From: a virus
Virus record (IMG/VR): IMGVR_UViG_3300045999_008377
Location: 1-44,010 of that record
DNA length: 44,010 nt
Direction: 5' to 3' (one strand)
Shown here: one piece after another, positions 17,413 through 24,310 of the stretch
How positions within the stretch are numbered: position 1 is the stretch's first letter
How the letters are laid out: every line of letters starts with the position of its first letter
The notes under the pieces: model-generated
The model's database searches: none
What the model was told of the DNA's origin: nothing
What the model saw: only the letters and a program-made list of their open reading frames with translations
Made by a program: the position numbers and the translations under genes

Positions 17413-19906
17413 GTGTAATCCCCCACTTTCTTCCTAAATGTTGGTGGATTTTATTTAATTCAGTTGACGTAAGCGCTCGGTTATACACAATCACTTCACA
17501 AACGTCACCTGTTAAAAACTCGGTTGGTGTAACACTTGATGCACCGATATAACTCGCAAGCGATGCAGTATTGCTTGTATTTCCTGCGGTTTGGAATGAA
17601 CTGCTTGTTCCTTGTACCGCACCATTAATGTATTGATTTAGAGTTGTACCTGCAAAATCAAATACACCCGTTTGAATGGCAAAAGCACCACTTGATGACG
17701 TTGAATTGACGGATTGTGTACCTTCTGAATCTAATCTACGCCCACCTGTACTGTAGATATTTGAACCAGTTGATACTAATGTTGCCCTAGCACCACTTGT
17801 TCCTGTACCACGCATAAAATGTACTGCTGTTTTTTGTGTTGCGGAAGAATTGTATTTAATTACTGCAATAAGCGTTAAGCCTGCAACGTTCTGTGTAATT
17901 GCAGATGCGGTTGTAGATAAATAATCATCAACACCATCGAACCGCACAACACCTAAACCGTTTTGAATATTTGTTTTGTACGTTGGTTGATTTGTTGTTG
18001 TTGCTTGCGTGTAATTGTAACCATTGCCCGACAAGTCTGCCCACGATGTTATTGCTGTGCCATCGGCTTGATTGACGGTTGAAGCATCTAACCACACCTG
18101 TAAACCGTTAAATTGTCGTGGATCAATAATACTATATTTTGCTTGCAAGAAGTTGTGAACCTGTGCAATTTCTCCACTACTTAATGCTCGGTTATAACTT
18201 ATAATTTCTGCAATATCTAAAGCAGAGTATGCTGTGGATAAAGATCGTCCAAGATAAAATACACGAGAATCAGTGTTTGAAGTGCTTCCTGATGTTAAAC
18301 CAGTAAAACCTGACTCCACTTTTGACTGTACACCGTCAATGTAAGATGTAATGGTTCCTGTGCTGTTTGTAAACAATCCTGTTACAATATGTGTACCTAC
18401 AGCGTAATACGGGGCCGCATTTGTTGAAACTGCTGTTGTGTCATTATCTCCTGTGCGACCTTGCACAGCTAAAAATCCAGTTGTTGTAATTAACTGTCCT
18501 AGACGTAGATTTGTTGTAGATGTTCCAGTAGACACGTTAAACAAATTCTGAGACGTTGCAGGGAATACATCTTCTTTGTAGACGACAAAAGTTGTTGATC
18601 CGCTAACATTTCGAAATATTTCATGCTTTGTTACTGTAGTAAATGTACCTACACTATGTGAATAAATTTGTAAAAATTGACCCGTACTCGTCGCCATAGC
18701 GACATAAGCATCACTTGCTCCGAACGTTATTGCATTTACGGATGGAATCGTTAGTTGATCAGGAGTTGAAAGTTTTGTTAGTGTTGAGCCTGTTCCTGTT
18801 CCTGTTTTTTCATAAGCAATTGTTGCTATGGTTCCTGAAGTTCCTACTATTAAATATTTTGAATCACTTGACCACGCTACGCCAATTCCTGTCGATGCTG
18901 GAAGACTTGTTGGGTTTGCTAGTTTAGTATATGTTGTACCGCTACGATAATACACAGATACAAATGGACTCGAAGCGTGAGTAACTGCTAGAAATTGCCC
19001 GTCAGGACTAAATACACAACGTTCTGCCGCACCTGTTGGAACGATATTAGGTTGTGATGCCCCTAACGAAGTTAACTGATAGGTGGTTTTATTATAGGTG
19101 TATAACTCAATGCGTGGTGATGCGTTGGAATACACCACTGCAAAATGTCCATCATCAGGTGTGATTGAAATACCTGTGACGGTATTACTTTGGATTTGAC
19201 CGTTACTTTGATTTGTCAGAACATCGGTTGAAGGATTAAGTGTATATGTTAACAAGCGATTTCCTGTACCTGAATTACTTGCAACAAAGAGTTGCAATGA
19301 ATCACTAGTCCAACAAACATCTGCACCTGCACCAACTGGAAGCGTTGTTGGATTTGCTATTTTAGTTAACGTTTTATTTACCGAATCAAATTTATAGACG
19401 CTGAAGTATGGTGATGTACTATGTGCTACAGCTAAATAATTACCGTTCGGACTCCAACGAACTTGTCTTGCAGTACCTGTAGGCTGTGTGCTAACTGCTG
19501 ACGATAAATATTGAAACGTTTCACCGTTTCGTTGATACAACCACAAAAACGGTGAACTAGTAGATGCAGTTACTGCTAAAAAATTACCGTTCGGATGAAA
19601 AGACACACCATTCATGGCTACGTTCGGTCTGCGGTCAAACGGATACACCAACTCTAAATAATCATCTGTACCATCAAAACGAATTACAGGTTTTGAGTTG
19701 ATTTCATTCGTTTGAAAAGTTGGCTGATTTGTTGTAGCGTTAACGGAAAAATTTGCATTGTTTCCCGATTTATCATTCCATACAACGACTGAACTACCGT
19801 CAGATTGATTAATCATTCCTGCATCTAACCATAATTTTAGACCTGCCAACTCCGAAGGATTAAATTCAGATTGACCAAAGAGTAAAGGGATCAATGCACC
19901 TTGCAT
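17405..19906 (-). CDS. Surface protein: seven-bladed propeller nested in LamG/ConA-like domain, 833 aa
   Basis: Residues about 15-90 (FNPSELAGLKLWLDAG...RFDGTDDYLEL) begin a concanavalin/LamG-like domain. They are followed by seven WD40-like blades (about 95-430), each opening with a turn such as FHPNGNFLAV, WSPNGNYLAV, CWTSDSLQLF, ITPDDGHFAV, FSPDGQFLAV, AWSSDSKYLI, FGASDAYVAM. The interrupted LamG domain then resumes and ends IISYNRALSSGEIAQVHNFL (about 570-585). A second, uninterrupted LamG domain with the same landmarks (GLQVWLDAS, FDGVDDYL, VIVYNRALTSTEL) fills 595-833. Such folds bind glycans. The gene lies between capsid and tail-adaptor genes, so a head fibre or cell-adhesion decoration is likely. 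Start ATG 19906 follows AAGGGGTGA. Confidence 0.75.
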   Translation of the reverse strand: MQGALIPLLFGQSEFNPSELAGLKLWLDAGMINQSDGSSVVVWNDKSGNNANFSVNATTNQPTFQTNEINSKPVIRFDGTDDYLELVYPFDRRPNVAMNGVSFHPNGNFLAVTASTSSPFLWLYQRNGETFQYLSSAVSTQPTGTARQVRWSPNGNYLAVAHSTSPYFSVYKFDSVNKTLTKIANPTTLPVGAGADVCWTSDSLQLFVASNSGTGNRLLTYTLNPSTDVLTNQSNGQIQSNTVTGISITPDDGHFAVVYSNASPRIELYTYNKTTYQLTSLGASQPNIVPTGAAERCVFSPDGQFLAVTHASSPFVSVYYRSGTTYTKLANPTSLPASTGIGVAWSSDSKYLIVGTSGTIATIAYEKTGTGTGSTLTKLSTPDQLTIPSVNAITFGASDAYVAMATSTGQFLQIYSHSVGTFTTVTKHEIFRNVSGSTTFVVYKEDVFPATSQNLFNVSTGTSTTNLRLGQLITTTGFLAVQGRTGDNDTTAVSTNAAPYYAVGTHIVTGLFTNSTGTITSYIDGVQSKVESGFTGLTSGSTSNTDSRVFYLGRSLSTAYSALDIAEIISYNRALSSGEIAQVHNFLQAKYSIIDPRQFNGLQVWLDASTVNQADGTAITSWADLSGNGYNYTQATTTNQPTYKTNIQNGLGVVRFDGVDDYLSTTASAITQNVAGLTLIAVIKYNSSATQKTAVHFMRGTGTSGARATLVSTGSNIYSTGGRRLDSEGTQSVNSTSSSGAFAIQTGVFDFAGTTLNQYINGAVQGTSSSFQTAGNTSNTASLASYIGASSVTPTEFLTGDVCEVIVYNRALTSTELNKIHQHLGRKWGITLA

Positions 19907-19910
19907 GGGA

Positions 19911-20300
19911 TCACCCCTTCACAGCGATATTTAATGTACGGTCTGCACCAACAGCAGATGCAGATTTCAGTCGAATATATGGAGCCGATGCAACTGCTTG
20001 TAAGAAAGAACCTGTAATTCCAATGTAGCGAGAAGTACCTACAGTTACAGTGACGATGTTTCCTGTAGAATCGTACGCATCGTAAAATGTTCCACCTGAC
20101 GATGTTGCAACTTGAATGGTAATGTTTCCACCGTCCCAAGTTGATGGAACTTCAATACCACCGATTAAATAACCATTCATAAAAATAGAATCTGAAGTCG
20201 TTCCACCGTTTGCAACTGTAGCGGAATATACGGTGTTTGCAGAACTAATTTGTCCCCAATTTCCATTTTCGTCAGGTCTTAGAAACGCCGCGTTTGACAT
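19911..20300 (-). CDS. Beta-rich structural protein, 129 aa
   Basis: Begins MSNAAFLRPDENGNWGQ and continues as a Thr/Ser/Gly/Val-rich beta protein (VYSATVANGGTTSDSIFMNG, ITIQVATSSGGTFYDAYD, YIRLKSASAVGADRTL). This resembles small phage head or appendage proteins, but I cannot name a family. ATG 20300 is preferred over GTG 20309 because AAGGAAGG lies at correct spacing for it. It overlaps the 51-aa gene upstream and is 4 bases from the 833-aa gene, which it may anchor to the virion. Confidence 0.65.
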   Translation of the reverse strand: MSNAAFLRPDENGNWGQISSANTVYSATVANGGTTSDSIFMNGYLIGGIEVPSTWDGGNITIQVATSSGGTFYDAYDSTGNIVTVTVGTSRYIGITGSFLQAVASAPYIRLKSASAVGADRTLNIAVKG

Positions 20301-20427
20301 CTTGGACACCTTCCTTATCTAACAACTGCTCTAGCAGTTTGTTTGTTTTCTTTTGTTCCTCTAACAACTTTGTGAAATAGTAATCAAAGAAAACTTCATT
20401 TGTTGTAATCAATTCAGGTTTCTTCAT
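20272..20427 (-). CDS. Small coiled-coil protein, 51 aa
   Basis: A short open frame beginning MKKPELITTNEVFFDYY, with a heptad-like stretch rich in Leu, Glu and Lys (KLLEEQKKTNKLLEQLLDKE) and ending RGVSKT. AGAAGG stands 8 bases before the ATG. It overlaps the next gene by 29 bases and lies just downstream of the capsid gene terminator. Function unknown; a small virion connector or chaperone is possible. Confidence 0.6.
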   Translation of the reverse strand: MKKPELITTNEVFFDYYFTKLLEEQKKTNKLLEQLLDKEGVQDVKRGVSKT

Positions 20428-20448
20428 GTGTACACCTTCTATCTAAAG

Positions 20449-20480
20449 AAGCCCCTCACCAATGAGGGAGGGGCTTTTCT
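20449..20480. terminator. Intrinsic terminator after the major capsid gene
   Basis: A perfect 9-bp stem AAGCCCCTC (20449-20457) / GAGGGGCTT (20468-20476) lies just past the capsid stop. For the minus-strand transcript it is followed by CTTTAG, a weak T tract. On the plus strand it is followed by TTTT. Partial termination here would keep capsid mRNA in excess over downstream genes. Confidence 0.8.
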
Positions 20481-20491
20481 GTATTTCAAAA

Positions 20492-21445
20492 TTAAGCGGC
20501 GTTTGTTCCTTTGGAACCAACGATACCACGATAGTCAGACCAACCACAGCTAAAGCGCATGTATGCACGATACTTCGCTTGCATAGTGTCGAAGTCTTCC
20601 ATGTTTTTGAACTCCAATTTTTTACGCCAGAAGAAGTTCAATTGAGCAATTGTTGGATCAAGTAAAAACCAAGCTGTTGAAGATGTAAGGTAGTCCATTA
20701 CCACAATTTTCAATGGAGGTAATGTATTTTTTGCAGTTGTTGCATCAGTAGTACCACCTGATACAAGACCTGTTCCAAGTACAGAAAGGTTAGTACCACC
20801 AACTAATGTACGAGCAGTGTACTCCAAAGCAGGAGGTACAACCAATACAGTTGGTTGGCATTGGATCAAAATACCACGATCATCCACTTGCGCACGAGCT
20901 TGAACCAAAGCCGCTTTCAAGTTTTGATCTGTTAATGCACCGTTGATTGCACCTGCACCGTACGCAGTTTGAAGCAAGTTCGACATCGAACCGCCATCCA
21001 AACGAACGTGGTCAGTAGCGATCAATGCTTTACCATCGAAACCAGTGTATGATCCACTGAACGCATTGTTCAATACAGAAGCCGCTTGTGTTTCAACAGT
21101 TGCACGAGCCGCACGAGCAAGGGATTGGCTCATTTTGTTGATTGTGTTGTATTGCTCATCATCGATCAATTTGCGCTCTACGATATAACCACTAGCAAAC
21201 TCTTGGTGGATGTATTGAAGTGGTTTTGTACCTGTAGGCTCTTGATATACAACAGAACCCATCGAATCTTTCACATCAAACAATCCGAAACCACCCATAC
21301 GGAAATCTGTTTCGATTGCTTTGTCAGATGCTTGAACCTTGAACACTTGTGAAAATTGTTCAGGTTTCTCTTGGTATGTTTCAAAGAAAATCTTGCGCAA
21401 ACCCGGTTCGAGCAAGCGTCCATAGTTACCTTGTTGAACTGCCAT
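20492..21445 (-). CDS. Major capsid protein (Mu gpT-like, HK97 fold)
   Basis: A 317-residue protein in the expected place between scaffold/decoration genes and a terminator. Its opening (GRLLEPGLRKIFFETYQEKPEQFSQVF), the FASGYIVERKLIDDEQYNTI segment and the C-terminal YRAYMRFSCGWSDYRGI resemble Mu gpT-like major head subunits with the HK97 fold. It would form the icosahedral shell. A strong AAAGGAGGGA ribosome site fits high expression. No N-terminal delta domain is obvious, consistent with a separate scaffold. Confidence 0.85.
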   Translation of the reverse strand: MAVQQGNYGRLLEPGLRKIFFETYQEKPEQFSQVFKVQASDKAIETDFRMGGFGLFDVKDSMGSVVYQEPTGTKPLQYIHQEFASGYIVERKLIDDEQYNTINKMSQSLARAARATVETQAASVLNNAFSGSYTGFDGKALIATDHVRLDGGSMSNLLQTAYGAGAINGALTDQNLKAALVQARAQVDDRGILIQCQPTVLVVPPALEYTARTLVGGTNLSVLGTGLVSGGTTDATTAKNTLPPLKIVVMDYLTSSTAWFLLDPTIAQLNFFWRKKLEFKNMEDFDTMQAKYRAYMRFSCGWSDYRGIVGSKGTNAA

Positions 21446-21463
21446 TGTTATGTCCCTCCTTTA

Positions 21464-21970
21464 TTAACCGAACAAGCGGTTAGTCGATTGAATGGTTACA
21501 AATGCAACACCGTTAGCCGCACCTGCTACAGCAGTACGGTCAAAATCTACAACCAAGAAACGGTTGTTAGCCGCAGTAGCCGCAGGATCAAGTTGTTGAT
21601 CACCTGAAACCGTTGTAATTCCGTAAGTTGTTCCCACTACAATTGCAGAAGCACTTGAAATTGGAACACGATATACTGCATCAGGGTCTGCGATTACTTT
21701 ACCTAACAAAGATGGATTGTAGATGGAAGATGTAACTGCTCCATTCACGCCACTTGTTTGAAGACCAATAAAGTTAGTACCTAACGAAACACCAAGTTTC
21801 GAAGATGCTCCATCACCAACAACGTGTTTTGCAACAACTTTACCGTTAGCATCGAACTTCACCATATCACCAATGACAGGTGTATAAGTCGCCGCCGCAG
21901 TAAGATCGAAGTCAGGTGCTTCAGGAGTTCCACTTCCTGTACTCAAGCTGTACGCATAAGTAAATGCCAT
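21464..21970 (-). CDS. Putative capsid decoration/head protein, 168 aa
   Basis: A Gly/Ala/Thr/Val-rich beta protein starting MAFTYAYSLSTGSGTPEAPDF. Phrases such as IGDMVKFDANGKVV and KLGVSLGTNFIG resemble small capsid-cementing proteins encoded beside major capsid genes. I use ATG 21970, 7 bases after GAGGGGA; the frame extends to 21991 without a better site. It is co-transcribed with scaffold and capsid from the promoter near 22900. The decoration role is inferred from position and composition. Confidence 0.65.
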   Translation of the reverse strand: MAFTYAYSLSTGSGTPEAPDFDLTAAATYTPVIGDMVKFDANGKVVAKHVVGDGASSKLGVSLGTNFIGLQTSGVNGAVTSSIYNPSLLGKVIADPDAVYRVPISSASAIVVGTTYGITTVSGDQQLDPAATAANNRFLVVDFDRTAVAGAANGVAFVTIQSTNRLFG

Positions 21971-21972
21971 GT

Positions 21973-22812
21973 CTAATTCCCCTCTTTCCATTTAGCATAA
22001 TCTTTATCTGTCAGTCCGAGTCTTTTCGCAACGTATTTTTCTTCGTCCGTCAACGATACAGCACTAACAACAGACTTCCCGCCTTTAACTGGAAGGGGGC
22101 TTTTCTTTCTCCCGCTAACTTCGGCAAGTGCTTCGTTTTTTGCTGTATTTTTCAATCCTCCAAGAATTTTCGCACCATGCAATGCAAAAACAGCGTTCTC
22201 AAGAGGTAAATCTGTGCGCTTTAAGTCATTTAGCATATAATATGATGCCGAATCTAAATCTTCATCGGACAGCATATTGAATTGTTGTTTCAATTGAGCT
22301 TTCTCATTTTCAATACGAGATTGCCATTGTTGAAACATCAATGTGTGTAATTGTTCTTGGAGTTGAGATTGTTGCTTCCGAAGTTCTTCACGTTCCTTCA
22401 AATACTCCACTGGAACATTCTGTGCTTGTGCTTCTTTTTGAAGTTTCGCTTCGTAGAGTTGTTCATACAACTCTTCTTCAGGAACGCCATACATTTCAGA
22501 AATCAACTTTGTTGTTTGATATTCTTTCGATTGGCGTAAGCGTTCTTGAACTGCACGTTCAAGTTGTTCTTGTCTACGCTTCTCTGCAAAACGAGCGTTT
22601 TCTTCACGAGATTGTCTTCGAGGTTCAGGCTCCTGTACAGGTTCCTCTTCTTCCTCTTCTTCATACTCGTATTCATCTTGTGGTTCTTCATCGATTTCTT
22701 CTTCTACTTCCACTTCCACTTCGGCTTCAGTTTCAGACTCGATTTCACCATACTCATTCATATTGGCATCTGCGCCAATTTCTTCTAACCAACTATCGAT
22801 GCTGTCAGTCAT
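21973..22812 (-). CDS. Capsid scaffolding protein, 279 aa
   Basis: Starts MTDSIDSWLEEIGAD, has a very acidic Glu/Asp/Val stretch (about 23-65), then a long Gln/Glu/Arg coiled coil (about 70-180), and ends in a compact charged region (SLTDEEKYVAKRLGLTDKDYAKWKEGN). This acidic-coiled pattern directly upstream of the capsid gene is typical of scaffolding proteins that guide procapsid assembly and then leave. ATG 22812 is preceded by GGGAGA at good spacing. The frame is open to 22890, but that would leave almost no 5' leader after the promoter at 22895-22923. Confidence 0.8.
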   Translation of the reverse strand: MTDSIDSWLEEIGADANMNEYGEIESETEAEVEVEVEEEIDEEPQDEYEYEEEEEEEPVQEPEPRRQSREENARFAEKRRQEQLERAVQERLRQSKEYQTTKLISEMYGVPEEELYEQLYEAKLQKEAQAQNVPVEYLKEREELRKQQSQLQEQLHTLMFQQWQSRIENEKAQLKQQFNMLSDEDLDSASYYMLNDLKRTDLPLENAVFALHGAKILGGLKNTAKNEALAEVSGRKKSPLPVKGGKSVVSAVSLTDEEKYVAKRLGLTDKDYAKWKEGN

Positions 22813-22894
22813 ACTGCATCTCCCTTCCCTTTTTGCGCTTGGGTAGCGAAAGTTTTCATAAAATGGTCTTTTGCGGAAACCACCCGACAATATA

Positions 22895-22923
22895 AGAATA
22901 CAAGTCTACAAATTTTCTGTCAA
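22895..22923 (-). promoter_or_regulatory. Internal sigma-A promoter for the capsid block
   Basis: On the minus strand TTGACA (22918-22923) and TATTCT (22895-22900) are separated by exactly 17 bases. It lies directly after a strong terminator and about 80 bases before the scaffold start. It would let host RNA polymerase transcribe scaffold, decoration and capsid genes independently of the terminase/portal block. Confidence 0.85.
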
Positions 22924-22924
22924 T

Positions 22925-22961
22925 AAAAAAGACAACATACACATAACATGTGTATGTTGTC
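22925..22961 (-). terminator. Strong intrinsic terminator, 14-bp stem
   Basis: The arms 22931-22944 and 22948-22961 are perfect 14-bp complements around a three-base loop, and on the minus strand they are followed by TTTTTT (22930-22925). This is the strongest hairpin in the late arm. It ends the terminase-portal-basic-protein transcript right before the promoter for the capsid block. Confidence 0.93.
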
Positions 22962-23001
22962 GATCTATTTCACAAAGGAGATAACTAAAGGATAGCACAG
23001 C

Positions 23002-23040
23002 TTAACATTTACGTCCACCCTTACCGCCTTTTTTCTTCAT
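23002..23040 (-). CDS. Possible 12-residue basic micropeptide
   Basis: An ATG at 23040 overlaps the stop of the Met/Lys-rich gene (TAATG) and encodes [12 protein letters not shown]. Composition continues the KKGGKK theme of the preceding gene's C-terminus, so it may be a frameshifted or split remnant of one reading frame rather than a separate gene. There is no independent ribosome site. Evidence is weak. Confidence 0.25.
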   Translation of the reverse strand: MKKKGGKGGRKC

Positions 23041-23240
23041 TACTTTTTACCGCCTTTTTTCATCGGTTTACCGATTTTAATACCCATCATAATACCGATG
23101 TCTTTTTTCATATCGCCTTTTGATCCTTCTTTCATGCCCTTTTTCTCTACATCTTTCTTGCCCATCATTTTCTCCATTTTACCATATGCTTTGCCCATAC
23201 CTTTCATATCACACCCACAACCTTTCGTTTTGTTTTTCAT
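23040..23240 (-). CDS. Met/Lys/Gly-rich small protein, 66 aa
   Basis: A low-complexity protein made largely of Lys, Met and Gly ([18 protein letters not shown]..., ending KPMKKGGKK) with a CGC near the N-terminus. It overlaps the DUF6496-like gene by 4 bases (start/stop overlap), which supports translation. Strongly basic with no structured domain; a nucleic-acid-binding or virion-packed peptide is plausible. I do not recognise a family. Confidence 0.55.
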   Translation of the reverse strand: MKNKTKGCGCDMKGMGKAYGKMEKMMGKKDVEKKGMKEGSKGDMKKDIGIMMGIKIGKPMKKGGKK

Positions 23241-23368
23241 TTCTTTTTACTCTTCCCTGCTTTAGACAATGCTATAGCAATCGCTTGTTTTTGCGGTTTG
23301 CCCGACTTCATTTCCGTCCGAATGTTTTCTGAAATCACTTTTTGCGAACTTCCCTTTTTTAATGGCAT
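23237..23368 (-). CDS. DUF6496-like small basic protein, 43 aa
   Basis: Begins [20 protein letters not shown] and ends [20 protein letters not shown]. The pattern MPLKKG-S-K---I--NI and [18 protein letters not shown] is, from memory, that of DUF6496, common in phages and of unknown function. I use ATG 23368 with a GAAAGAAGTGA site; upstream extension to 23485 runs into the DUF5872-like gene in another frame. Strongly basic and probably a helical hairpin. Confidence 0.75.
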   Translation of the reverse strand: MPLKKGSSQKVISENIRTEMKSGKPQKQAIAIALSKAGKSKKK

Positions 23369-23372
23369 AAAA

Positions 23373-23765
23373 TCACTTCTTTCGGTAGTTTGCTGTTTTA
23401 TCTGCGATCTTTTTTGGCTGTGCAACGAATTGTTTTCCTTGCGCATTTCCTTTTGCTTTTGCTTTATTCGTTGCCGCTTTTTCACTGGCTGAAAGTGCGT
23501 TCCACGCTTTGTCAGGTAGGTAGCGTTTCTTTCCTTCGCTCAGTGATCCATCCGAAGTTCTCCATTTTTGATCCGTCCATTTGGCTAAATCATTATCTGA
23601 AGATTTCGCTCCGACGTAACCGCCACCTGCATCTTTGTATTTTTTGACCGCCAGTTGCGCTTTTCGTGCCGACCATTCTCCTGCATCGCCGCCTTTACTT
23701 CCAGCTTTGACGCTTGCGACTGTCTTACTCCACAACGATGGATTAGATTTTTTCGCTGTTCCCAT
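23373..23765 (-). CDS. DUF5872-like basic protein, 130 aa
   Basis: Contains the block [27 protein letters not shown] followed later by GGGYVG-K-SDN-L-KWT-QKW and [16 protein letters not shown], which I recall as DUF5872, a family seen in tailed phages and large viruses with no known function. The start ATG overlaps the previous stop (TAATG), so translation is probably coupled. Very Lys-rich. It may bind nucleic acid; the sequence shows no catalytic motif. Confidence 0.75.
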   Translation of the reverse strand: MGTAKKSNPSLWSKTVASVKAGSKGGDAGEWSARKAQLAVKKYKDAGGGYVGAKSSDNDLAKWTDQKWRTSDGSLSEGKKRYLPDKAWNALSASEKAATNKAKAKGNAQGKQFVAQPKKIADKTANYRKK

Positions 23766-24028
23766 TAGCAGTTCCATGCCCGAAGCGATTTATTAATTCG
23801 ACTGTTCGGGTCTTTCGCTGTTTTACTAGAAGTGTTCTTTGATTTCATACCTTCCATTCGAGCGCAGAATGATTTTCTGCGCCCTGCATCTTCTTTTGTT
23901 TTCGGATTCGGTGCAGGTGGCTTTAGGTTTCCACCTGTTGCTTTGTTATAGCTTGCTCGACCTTTTGCGTTTAAGCCGCCTTTCGGGTCTTGCCCTTCTT
24001 TCCGTTGCCAAGCAGGTGATTTTGCCAT
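23765..24028 (-). CDS. DUF6321-like basic protein, 87 aa
   Basis: Begins MAKSPAWQRKEGQDPKGGLN, with the pattern AWQRKEG.(N/D)PKGGLNAKGRASYN.ATGGNLKPP, then RRKSFCARMEGMK and LRAWNC at the end. I recall this as DUF6321, often found with DUF5872 and of unknown role. ATG 24028 is used, with AGGAAG upstream; the frame is open to a TTG at 24064 but that has no ribosome site. It lies 4 bases after the HNH-like gene. The two cysteines (SFCAR and the penultimate-region C) may bind metal. Confidence 0.75.
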   Translation of the reverse strand: MAKSPAWQRKEGQDPKGGLNAKGRASYNKATGGNLKPPAPNPKTKEDAGRRKSFCARMEGMKSKNTSSKTAKDPNSRINKSLRAWNC

Positions 24029-24032
24029 ATCC

Positions 24033-24299
24033 TCACTTCTTCCTATTTTGATTTCCTTTACCAATGTTTTTCTTTTGACTCATGGTTTGAAGATTACTCA
24101 TTCGATCATCATGCTTGTTGTTATTTTTATGGTCAACATGTGTCGTTTTTGGAAGATTCTTTCCTGTCGCTTTTTCATAATCATGCCGAGCTTTATCTGT
24201 AGACGTTCGTTTACCGTTTCCTTTATCAATCACATAAATGGGACGACCACCGTTTTTATCTGAACCTTTGTATGGCCCGTACACTTTTCCTTTAGGCAT
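24033..24299 (-). CDS. HNH endonuclease-like protein, 88 aa
   Basis: The C-terminal half carries THVDHKNNNKHDDRMSNLQT, the standard HNH core (His-Asp-His, Asn, then Asn-Leu) of nucleases with a beta-beta-alpha metal site. The first half is basic (KVYGPYKGSDKNGGRPIYV...). At 88 residues it is a minimal HNH unit without an added DNA-binding domain, unlike most homing endonucleases. Small HNH proteins near terminase and portal genes can assist packaging cleavage; here it heads a cassette of basic proteins, so a DNA-processing role in the virion or in packaging is also possible. A GGAGGG site precedes its ATG. Confidence 0.8.
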   Translation of the reverse strand: MPKGKVYGPYKGSDKNGGRPIYVIDKGNGKRTSTDKARHDYEKATGKNLPKTTHVDHKNNNKHDDRMSNLQTMSQKKNIGKGNQNRKK

Positions 24300-24310
24300 A
24301 TACGTCCCTC

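Noticed and set aside
22813-22890. Longer scaffold protein starting at 22890
   Set aside because: That start would lie almost at the predicted transcription start and has no ribosome site; ATG 22812 has a good one.
24033-24299. HNH-like gene as an IscB-type partner of the candidate ncRNA
   Set aside because: It is a minimal 88-residue HNH without RuvC or bridge-helix segments and lies 4.4 kb away in the late arm, so there is no sequence evidence for a guide-RNA nuclease pair.
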